From CAIXSC01 sp046349855 (lineage in GTDB: Bacteria; Planctomycetota; Planctomycetia; Pirellulales; Pirellulaceae): DNA of 64,000 nucleotides. The position numbers were made by a program, and so were the translations under genes. The first letter of the stretch is position 1; every line of letters begins with the position of its first letter. This document shows, one piece after another, positions 45,016 through 53,200 of this stretch. The notes under the pieces are model-generated. The model searched no databases and was not told where the DNA came from. It saw only the letters and a program-made list of their open reading frames with translations. The stretch is taken from assembly GCA_046349855.1 (NCBI GenBank), contig JAXMBM010000020.1, positions 44,757 to 108,756 on the forward strand, written 5' to 3'.

Positions 45016-45897
45016 CTAGTCGTGGCGCATCAGCGATTGCGTGGGGAGCGGGTAATGCGGAGTCCAGCCCAGTGGGAGGGTGACGCCGGTGATCCAGGCG
45101 GCCTCGCGGCTGGCCAGGAACGAGACCGCGGACGCCACGTCGTGGGGCGAACCGACTCCGAGCGGGTGACAGGCCTCGATCTGTTGTCGGTCGGCGGGGG
45201 AGAGGTGCTCGATGTGCTTGTGGATCATCGGGGTATGGACGAGCCCAGGGGCCACTCCGACGACTCGGATCCCGCGGGGGGCCAGTTCCCAGGCGAGCGA
45301 CTGGGTGAATCCGATCAGCCCGGCCTTGCTGGCACTGTAAATCGAGAACCCGTTGCAACCGCCGAGGGCCAGGGCGGAGGCAATGTTGACGATCACTCCG
45401 GTTCCCTCGGTGAGGTAATTGAGAGCCGCATGCGACATGCTGATGGCCCCCTCCAGGTTGACCGCCAGCAGGTGTCGCCACTGGGCCGCCGTGAACTGGC
45501 TGAACGGGCGGGCCAGTTCCACTCCGGCGTTGTTGATCAGCACATCCAGCCGACCAAACTCGGCTTGGGTCGCTTGGATCACTCGCCGGACGTCGGCATC
45601 GTGGGTGACGTCACAGGTCGAGTAGATGGCGGGCTGTTCGAGTCGCGCGAGTCGTTTCAGCAGTCGCTTGGGTTCGGACGGAGTGGCGATCGAGATGGCG
45701 GCCCCTTCCCGTGCCAGCCGCTCGGCGATTGCTCCTCCAATCCCCTTGTCATTGGCACCCGTGATCACGGCCACCAGACCGGCAAACCGGCGGCTGGTGC
45801 TTTCCAGGGAATCGGCGGCGGCTGGGGATTCCACCGACGGAGCGTGCCCGGAGTGGGAGTCCAGGGCGGGAGCGGACGAGGGCGGGGGGAGCGACAT
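45016..45897 (-). CDS. Short-chain dehydrogenase/reductase
   Basis: About 293 residues from the ATG at 45897. The frame is open to 46101, and another ATG at 45942 is possible. A disordered N-terminus rich in Pro and Ser (about 35 residues) precedes the Rossmann motif ITGANDKGIGGAIAERL. NNAGVE, NIASALALGG and the catalytic YSASKAG are all present. SDRs of this type reduce or oxidise alcohols with NAD(P). The C-terminus (WITGVTLPLGWTPHYPLP) departs from the usual GG ending. Substrate unknown. It diverges from the M28 peptidase gene. Confidence 0.85.
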   Translation of the reverse strand: MSLPPPSSAPALDSHSGHAPSVESPAAADSLESTSRRFAGLVAVITGANDKGIGGAIAERLAREGAAISIATPSEPKRLLKRLARLEQPAIYSTCDVTHDADVRRVIQATQAEFGRLDVLINNAGVELARPFSQFTAAQWRHLLAVNLEGAISMSHAALNYLTEGTGVIVNIASALALGGCNGFSIYSASKAGLIGFTQSLAWELAPRGIRVVGVAPGLVHTPMIHKHIEHLSPADRQQIEACHPLGVGSPHDVASAVSFLASREAAWITGVTLPLGWTPHYPLPTQSLMRHD

Positions 45898-46099
45898 GGA
45901 CGCGTCGAGTCTGACGGAGGGAATGGGACGCGTCGCCAGCATACAACGGTGGGCAACCGCGAGGCCCAGATTCTCGCGTTCCCTTGCTGGTTGTGTCAAT
46001 CGCAGCCGAGGGGGAACAGGGCGGCGTTGCGCGGCGATTCTCGACCAGCCTTGACGGGGCCGGTGAGCGGTCCGACAATCCTCGTCCGGAGGGAACCGC

Positions 46100-47098
46100 A
46101 TGCGACGGCCGGATGGGCAAACGATGTTTCTGGGAGCGGTCGTTTTGGCCGGAGTCGTGTCGCTGGTCTACCTGGCCTTCTTTCACGGCAATGGACATGC
46201 CAGCCATCAGACGGGCAAGGTCCGTCTGAAAGACAGCCCCGTGCAGGCTCGGCGAAGTTTTCGCTACCTGGAAGAGATCTGCGCGCTGGGACCGCGCCCC
46301 AGCGGATCTCCCGGCATGCTGGCGCAGCAGCGACTGCTGACGGCCCATTTCACGGAGCAGGGGGCTCAGGTCGAGTTGCAGAAGTTCTCGGCCCGGCATC
46401 CGGAAGACGGGTCCGCGGTCGAGATGGCCAATCTGTTGGCCGTGTTTCACCCGGACCGCCGGGACCGCGTGCTGCTGTGCGCTCATTACGACACTCGCCC
46501 CTATCCCGACCGTGATCCGCGTCGCCCGCGGGGACGATTCGTGGGGGCGAACGATGGTGGCAGCGGAGTCGCCGTCCTGATGGAACTGGCTCACCATCTG
46601 AGCGCGTTGTCCGGTTCCACGGGAGTGGATTTCGCACTGTTTGACGGCGAGGAATTTGTCTTTGACGAACGGCGGGGAACCTATTTCCTGGGTTCGGAAC
46701 ACTTTGCTCGACAGTATGTCGCCGCGCCGCCTGGGCACACCTATCGTGCCGCCGTGTTGCTCGACATGGTCGGCGACTCCCAACTGCAGTTGTTCCAGGA
46801 GCGAAATAGCGTCAGCTGGCCCGACAGTCGCCCGTTGGTCGACGAGATCTGGGGAACGGCTCGTCGGATGGGAGTCACCGAGTTCATTGCGCGGCCGAAG
46901 CATGAAATCCGCGACGATCACCTCGCGCTGCACGATATCGCTCGGATCCCCGCCTGCGACATTATCGACTTCGACTATCCCCGTTCCTCGGCGGCGTCCT
47001 TCTGGCACACCGAGGCCGATACGCCGGACAAGTGTTCGGGCGAATCGCTGGCCAAGGTGGGGGCCGTGATCTTCGAGTGGCTGCGCTCGCGTCCCTAA
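46100..47098 (+). CDS. Membrane-anchored M28 peptidase / glutaminyl cyclotransferase-like protein
   Basis: 332 residues. An N-terminal membrane helix (FLGAVVLAGVVSLVYLAFF) anchors an extracytoplasmic domain. Zinc-site motifs are LLCAHYDTRPYPD, GANDGGSGVAVLMELA, FALFDGEEFVFD and FWHTEADTPDKCS. The DGEEF and the late DDHLALHDIARIP make it closer to glutaminyl-peptide cyclotransferases than to classic aminopeptidases. It would make N-terminal pyroglutamate or trim peptides outside the cytoplasm. No operon partner on the same strand. Confidence 0.85.
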   Translation: MRRPDGQTMFLGAVVLAGVVSLVYLAFFHGNGHASHQTGKVRLKDSPVQARRSFRYLEEICALGPRPSGSPGMLAQQRLLTAHFTEQGAQVELQKFSARHPEDGSAVEMANLLAVFHPDRRDRVLLCAHYDTRPYPDRDPRRPRGRFVGANDGGSGVAVLMELAHHLSALSGSTGVDFALFDGEEFVFDERRGTYFLGSEHFARQYVAAPPGHTYRAAVLLDMVGDSQLQLFQERNSVSWPDSRPLVDEIWGTARRMGVTEFIARPKHEIRDDHLALHDIARIPACDIIDFDYPRSSAASFWHTEADTPDKCSGESLAKVGAVIFEWLRSRP

Positions 47099-47235
47099 CG
47101 CTCGCGTCCCTAGCGATCGGTCCCGCCGGGATTTTCGCGTATCGCAGCAACGTGCGACCGCGAATCACGACCGTTCTGGCGGCTGAGGGGTGAGATCGGT
47201 TCGCCGTACCACGCGACGGTCCGACGACCGCGGGG

Positions 47236-47973
47236 TCAGAGCAGCGGGTGGCCGGTGCTCAGGTGGGGAGCCGGGCAATCGAGAGCCGTGGCGAGGTGTT
47301 CCACGACGGCGGCCCGCACGGTCGTCATCCGCACGGGGCGGCGGTGTTCGGCCTGCAGGCTGCTCATCGTCGTCCGGACTTGTGGGGCGACGCGATCGGG
47401 AGGTACCACATCGATACGCCCGTACTCGGCTCGATCCGGATGAACGTTGATCCAGGCCCCATGGTGAGTCACGCCGGCCGCTTCGCCGATGCCGGAGACC
47501 GCCAGGGCTCCCGAACGTCCCCACACGCCGGCGCCGGGCAACGTGGTGTCGACCGTGTAACCGCAGCCTTCCAGGGTTCCCACGAGAGCCTGCCGCAGGC
47601 GCCGGCGAAAATCGGCCAGCGACCAGCCGCGGGGAGCGAGCGGGACGATGGGATACACGGCCAGCTGGCCGGGGGCGTGGAGCACGCAACCGCCGCCTCG
47701 CGCCGCCCAGCGGAGCAGCAGGCCGCGACTGGCGAGATCCGAAGCGGGGAGCCGGATATGACGTCGTGAACCGCGCCGACCCACGGTGATTTCGGGAGGA
47801 TGTTCGGCCAGCAGCACGATCGTGGCCGGAGATTGGGACGACTGCGCTGCCGCGACCAGCTTCTGTTGGAGAGCCGCACAGCGGTCATACGGCACGCATC
47901 CCAGCAGATGAAACAGCACCGGAAAACGCCGCGATTCCGCGGTGTCGCGGAGGTGCGTAGATACAACCGGCAT
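47236..47973 (-). CDS. LipB-like octanoyl/lipoyl transferase family protein lacking usual catalytic residues
   Basis: 245 residues from the ATG at 47973. A longer frame reaches 48480 but runs through a mobile element. The fold is LipB-like: LGCVPYDRCAALQQKLVAAA, PATIVLLAEHPPEITVGRRG, then RGGGCVLHAPGQLAVYPIVPL. LipB normally has a catalytic Lys (in RKIAAIGV) and a Cys (in VPCGI). Here the matching stretches are SGALAVSGIGEAAGVTHHG and IDVVPPDRVAPQ, so Lys aligns with Ala and Cys with Pro. It may use another mechanism, act as a ligase-type enzyme or be non-catalytic. Confidence 0.75.
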   Translation of the reverse strand: MPVVSTHLRDTAESRRFPVLFHLLGCVPYDRCAALQQKLVAAAQSSQSPATIVLLAEHPPEITVGRRGSRRHIRLPASDLASRGLLLRWAARGGGCVLHAPGQLAVYPIVPLAPRGWSLADFRRRLRQALVGTLEGCGYTVDTTLPGAGVWGRSGALAVSGIGEAAGVTHHGAWINVHPDRAEYGRIDVVPPDRVAPQVRTTMSSLQAEHRRPVRMTTVRAAVVEHLATALDCPAPHLSTGHPLL

Positions 47974-48119
47974 GGTGGCGCTTCCCTGCGCAACGAGGAG
48001 TCGGTCGGAACGGGTGTCTGGCGGGTGCAGGTCGCCATCCTGGCCCCCGGCACCGCTGGGACGTATGTACCACTCGGACGCAGGAAGCGGAAGCCCAACT
48101 GCCAAGCCGTGAGGGGCGA

Positions 48120-48590
48120 GGGCCCACGTCAGCTTTTGCAGATCATGAGTGGTGCTGGAAAACGTCAATAGGAGAATGGGCGTTTCTTGTGTTACCGGGG
48201 ACTTCCTGCCCCGAAGGGAGTCGCTGTGCGGAGGTTTCCGGACGCGGCTGCGCCGCGGGATTTTTTTCAGGCATAACGCAGGTGTCCAAGGCTTGCCATC
48301 AATAAAAACAGTCGCTGGCGAAGTGCCTCCGTCAGCGGCCGGATGCACCTTGGCGCACCCGCGACCGAGATATCCCTCGTAGGGTTGCGTCCCCGCAGAG
48401 CCTAACTCCGTTTCTCCCGACGCTCCCGAGCTATGGCAACTCGGTTCCCGTGTCAATGTACACTTGGACACCTGCGCCATGCCTGAGAAAATCCCGCGGC
48501 GCAGCCGCGTCTGGAATCCTGATCAGGCACCCTTCACAGCGTTGCACTTCGGGGCGGAAGACGGAACGGGCGGAAGCTGACGTGGGCCCG
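48120..48590. mobile_element. MITE-like element, copy 1 (471 bp)
   Basis: The ends are a perfect 16-bp inverted repeat: GGGCCCACGTCAGCTT at 48120-48135 and its complement at 48575-48590. Immediately outside, GAGGGGCGA occurs on both sides (48111-48119 and 48591-48599), a 9-bp target duplication. Inside are a 71-bp block (48124-48194) and a 322-bp block (48219-48540), both repeated in copy 2. The second contains a long internal hairpin. No gene of its own is present, so it would need a transposase from elsewhere. Confidence 0.8.
48237..48516. repeat. Internal 53-bp inverted repeat of the element (copy 1)
   Basis: Arms 48237-48290 and 48463-48516 are reverse complements with about four mismatches and one extra T. 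Core GCGGCTGCGCCGCGGG. Spacing 172 bp. The same pair is found in copy 2 at 60674-60726 and 60899-60951. Confidence 0.8.
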
Positions 48591-48781
48591 AGGGGCGAGA
48601 CGACGGAGTCGCTTGCCGCTCGGAGCGCCCCGGATCGCCCGTCGCCGGTCGCGGAAACCGGCGCCGTGCTGCGGCTGGCGGTGGCGGGCCTCCGGTCTGC
48701 GTGGTACAGTCTCGACGTTGGCGTACTGGGCGACGGCGAGTCCCCACCGGACGCCGGACTCCCACTCATGTTTCCATTGCC

Positions 48782-49570
48782 ATGGATGCACACGTCGCGC
48801 TGCTGGGCACGGCAGCGGCCATCGGTTGTCTGCACACGCTGCTCGGCCCCGATCACTACTTGCCGTTCGTGGCCATGGCGCGAGTCGGACGCTGGTCTGT
48901 GCGCAAGACGCTGCTGATTACTCTGCTGTGCGGCCTGGGGCATGTCGGCAGTTCCGTCCTGTTGGGCGCGGTTGGTGTGGCGGGGGGAGTCCTGCTGTGG
49001 CGGATCGAAGCGCTGGAGGCGGCGCGGGGAGACCTGGCGGGCTGGCTGTTGCTGAGCTTCGGGATCATCTACCTCGCGTGGGGCGTGATGCAGGCGCTGC
49101 GCAATGCTCCGCACACGCATCTGCACGCTCACGCGGACGGCACGGTTCACGAGCATTTCCACCAGCATCAGGGGGGCCACCTGCACGCCCACGCGAGCGA
49201 GAGTGCGGCACGCGAACTTCCCGCGACGGCAGCGGCGGACGGAACACCAGACGCTCGACCGCCCCGGACCAGCGATCCGGTCCCGGCGCCGCGTTTGACG
49301 CCCTGGGTGTTGTTCACCGTCTTCCTGTTTGGTCCCTGCGAGCCGCTGATTCCGATGTTGATGTATCCGGCCGCCGAGTCGCATGGAGGACTGGTGGTCC
49401 TGGTCGCTCTGGTGTTCGGCGCGACGACGCTGGCGACGATGAGTCTGATGGTGGGGCTGATGCTGTGGGGCGTATCGTGGTTCCCGGGGCATGCCTGGCA
49501 TCGCTACAGCCACGCTCTGGCGGGTCTCACGATTGCCGCCTGCGGATTGGCCGTGACGTTGGGACTGTGA
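48782..49570 (+). CDS. UreH/SafE-like membrane transporter with histidine-rich loop
   Basis: 262 residues from the ATG at 48782. About six membrane segments; motifs are LHTLLGPDHYLPFVAMAR, LCGLGHVGSSVLLG and FGPCEPLIPMLMY, typical of the nickel/cobalt- or TauE/SafE-like UreH group. Between the third and fourth segments lies a loop with some fourteen His residues (HTHLHAHADGTVHEHFHQHQ). That suggests binding of Ni, Co or Zn. It may export or import metal; direction cannot be told. No urease or hydrogenase genes are in the window. Confidence 0.8.
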   Translation: MDAHVALLGTAAAIGCLHTLLGPDHYLPFVAMARVGRWSVRKTLLITLLCGLGHVGSSVLLGAVGVAGGVLLWRIEALEAARGDLAGWLLLSFGIIYLAWGVMQALRNAPHTHLHAHADGTVHEHFHQHQGGHLHAHASESAARELPATAAADGTPDARPPRTSDPVPAPRLTPWVLFTVFLFGPCEPLIPMLMYPAAESHGGLVVLVALVFGATTLATMSLMVGLMLWGVSWFPGHAWHRYSHALAGLTIAACGLAVTLGL

Positions 49571-49699
49571 GGAACGTCGTCCGATACGATGCGGGACGTG
49601 CCAGAACATTTTCGGGGACGCTCGTCGACCCGGTGTTCGTGGTATCCTGGTGACCATCGTTGAAGATCTGCTGTTTTCCGCCAGCGAAAGTGCCCTGCC

Positions 49700-50242
49700 A
49701 TGGATCGCTTGATTCGCTTTCTCAATCTGTTGTCGGTGGCGACGGCGGACGGACGACTCACCGAGCGTGAGGTCAAGTTCCTGTCGGAGCGCGCTCGGGA
49801 GTGGGGATTGAGCGATCACCAGTTCGCGATGGCGGTCAACCGTTCGCTCGATCATCCCGGTGAGTTGCGCATCCCGCGCCGCCGCGCGGAACGAGCGGAA
49901 CTGTTGCGCGACATGCTGCGGATCATGGCGTCGGATGGCAAGCTGCTGGAGGTCGAAAAGCGGCTGTTTGCCACCGTGGCAGCCCACATGAAATTCCGGC
50001 CGGCGGAAATCGATGCCATCATCCTGGAGTTGGTGGCCAAGGCGCCGCCCGAACAGCCGGAGGGCGAACGCCGCCTGCGGGGCCGGGGAAGTCGCAGGAC
50101 GGCGTCGGCTGCAGATCGGACGGCCGAATCGCCGTCGGCACCACCGGCATCGCCACCTTCCTCCAGGAACGACCGGCCGCAGCGGCCCGGCAAGCGAGCC
50201 GCTCCCCCGGCCACTCCGACGCGACGGAAGAAACGCAAATGA
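49700..50242 (+). CDS. TerB-like domain protein
   Basis: 180 residues. The first 115 form an all-helical TerB/DjlA-N-like domain with the metal-binding-type motifs TADGRLTEREVKFL and MASDGKLLEVEKRLF. The C-terminal 65 residues are disordered, basic and rich in Pro, Arg and Ser. Its stop overlaps the next start by 4 bp (ATGA), so it is translated together with the giant haem protein. Function unknown. Confidence 0.8.
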   Translation: MDRLIRFLNLLSVATADGRLTEREVKFLSERAREWGLSDHQFAMAVNRSLDHPGELRIPRRRAERAELLRDMLRIMASDGKLLEVEKRLFATVAAHMKFRPAEIDAIILELVAKAPPEQPEGERRLRGRGSRRTASAADRTAESPSAPPASPPSSRNDRPQRPGKRAAPPATPTRRKKRK

Positions 50243-53200
50243 GGGTCCGAGCGGGCGTGGCCCGACGACGGACTCCGCGCTCGTTGCCCGTACCGCGGCT
50301 CAGTCTGGCGTTACGGCCCTCTCTGGCACCGCGACCGACAACGGTGCTGCGGTCCGAGTCTTCCCGCGCCACGGAGCTGCCTCGCTACTTGGCGTTGCCC
50401 CGCCACTCGGTTGTCGGCTGGGCCATCGGCCTGATCACCTGGCTGGGCTGGCTCGCCTTCGCCGGGCCACTGCCCGCTCAAGAGGAGGACGACGAGAATC
50501 CGTTCGCGCCCGGGCTGATCGCCACCTACATCGATGCGTCTGGAAGGACACTGCAGCGGCTGGATACGGCGCCGCTTGTCGCCGGCGCAGGTCCCGAGGT
50601 GGATGAACGTCTCGTACCCGGGGCCATTCGCGTCCGCTGGCAGGGACGACTGTGGGTGCAGCAGCCCGGCACCTACCGGATGGCCTGTTACGTTCGCGGG
50701 CGAGTGAAGCTGGTGGTGGCGGGACGTGTTCTGCTGGAATGTGCCGCGGACCAGCCTGCCTGGCACGTGAGTGAGCCACTCGAATGGGAATTCGAACGCT
50801 ACCCGGTCGAGATCGAGTATCAGGCACCGGAAACGGAAGCCGTGCTGGCTTTCTATTGGAGTTCGTCGGCGTTTCCGCTGGAGCCGATTGCGACTCGCTG
50901 GTGGTTGCACGAACGAGAGATGTTCCCACGCGCGGCGGCGGGGGAAGGTCGCGATCTGGTGCGCGCTTTGCGCTGTGCCGCCTGCCACGACTTGCCGGCG
51001 CAGCCACCGTTGTTACCCGCTCCGGCCTTGGACCGACTGGCAGGCCATCTCCATCGCGGGTGGCTCGCACAGTGGCTGAGCGCGACGGCTGAAGAGGTCG
51101 CGGAGCCGATGTCGGGCGGGATGCCGGCCCCACGCGGGCGGCGGATGCCTCACGTGGTCCTGAAAGCAGACGAGGTCCACGATCTGGCGGCCTTTCTGTT
51201 CACTCGTTCCCGACCCGCACCTCCGGCGCCCCCGCCTCCTTCCGGCCTCCCATCCGCTCCCGCCGCGCCGCGAGCTACACCCAAGCCAGAGGGGAAAACG
51301 CGCGGGGCGGCCGGCCAGGGCCCGCGGGTACCGGACGCAGCGGCGGGACGCGTGTTGCTGCGCACGGTCGGCTGTCTGGCGTGTCATCGGCACGAAGGGC
51401 TGGGCACGCGCGATCTCTTTGATGGTGGTGATTTGAGCGGTCTGGCCCACAAGCGCCCGTCCGATTTTCTAGCACGCTGGCTGGTCGATCCGCAGGCGAT
51501 CCAGCGCGATCATCGAATGCCCGTGTTTGAGCTGACGGCGGACGAGCGGGCCGATTTAGTCGCCCTGTTGTTGCCGGCCGGCGGCACTAACGGCGCTCCC
51601 TCACCGTCCGCAGCAACGGGAGGTGACGCGGCCCGTGGAGCGGTACTGTTTCGCCAGCGCGGCTGCGCGGCGTGCCATGAGGGACCGGATGGGGAACGTC
51701 GCACGCCCGTCTCCGCTCCCGCGCTGCGTGAGGACTCGGCGTGGGACCGGGGGTGCACGGGGGAACCGGCGGCCGATGGTCGCCGACCGGGGTATCGACT
51801 GAATGCGGCGGAGCGCGCGACCTTACAACAGTATGTAACGCAGTTGCCGCGACGAGAAACGGCGTCGTCGCTGTCTGGGAACAGAACATCCGACGGCAGA
51901 GAGTGGCGAGCTCTGACGGGAGGGGAGCGGGTCCGGGAGAGTCAATGTCTGGCCTGCCATGCGCGCGACGAAGGAATGGGGAACGCCGCCGTGGCTGCGT
52001 CGGTGGTGCGGAGTTCCCCCGAATTGGCTCCGCTGCTGCCTTCGTTCAGCCCGCCGTCACTCACCGGCGTCGGTGACAAACTGCTCGACTCGGCCCTCGA
52101 CGCGGCGGTCCGTCGAGCGCACGGGGGACGTCGGCCCTGGCTGGCGGTACGGATGCCGCGTTTCGCGTGGAGCGATGCCGAAGTGGCGGCGGTGGTGGCC
52201 CATTGGGTTGCCCGCGACCGGATTCCCGAGGGAGCACCGGCCGTCATGCGGCCGTCGACCGTCGTGGCACTCGAACAGTTGCACTTGCTCGAACCCGGCT
52301 TGCGCAACACAGGCGGACGGCTGGCGACGGCGGACGGATTTGGATGTACGAGCTGCCATCCGGTCGGCAGCGTGCAGCCGCCACCGGCGCCGCTCAACGC
52401 GCGGGGCCCCGACTTGCTCGGGCTGGGGACGCGCATTCGCGCCAGCTGGTTCGATCGCTGGGTCCGCAGTCCGGCGCGGATCGTCCCGCGGATGGAGATG
52501 CCGTCGGTTCAACTGGCGGTTCGCGGAGTGCTGGAGGATCGGCTCGACCACCAGCTGGCAGCCGTGTGGCATGCGCTCAATCTTCCGGGATTCACTCCGC
52601 CCGAGCCCAATCCGGTGCAGACGTTGCGGCTATCCGGCTTGCCCAACGAGGGAAAACGCGCCGAGGTGATCACGGATCTGGTGGTGGCGGACGGGAAGAC
52701 CTGGATCAAGCCTTTCCTGGTGGGGCTCCCGAATCGCCACAATCTGCTGTTCGACCTGGAAACCAACAGTCTCAGTCGCTGGTGGCTGGGCGACGTGGCG
52801 CGGCAGCGTACGAAGGGAAAGAGCTGGTACTGGGAGCCGGCCGGCGTCGATCTCTGGCGTGGGCCGACCCTCTCGACCGGTGATGTGGGGGAATGGTGGT
52901 GGGACGATCAGGGGAGCCGCCGCGGACCGGTCGTGCGCGGGCAGTTTCCGACCGAATTGGACGGTTGGCAGCAGCTGTCGGGCGGCGGAGTGCTGCTGCG
53001 GCAGCGGCTGGAGTTTACCGTCGGCGATGCCGTCCCGTCTGCGGCCGAATCACGGGCGTGGACGCTGGAGATCCGACAGTCGTTTCAGGCACTCGATCCC
53101 AATTCCTTGGCCGTGGATGGAGGTTGGGTTCGTCGCTGGGAATTCCCGACGCTGCCTCGCGAACGCCGTTTGCGATTTCGTGCCGTGCCGGTTTCCTCCG

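Larger units (their letters stand above)
47974..48781. other. 808-bp intergenic region containing a mobile element
   Basis: The gap between lipB-like and the divergent transporter gene. Most of it (48111-48599) is the inserted element plus its target duplications. The 190 bp on the transporter side has no strong promoter. Confidence 0.6.

Noticed and set aside
48237..48516. CRISPR array
   Set aside because: The repeated blocks are inverted pairs and not regularly spaced direct repeats; no cas genes are present.
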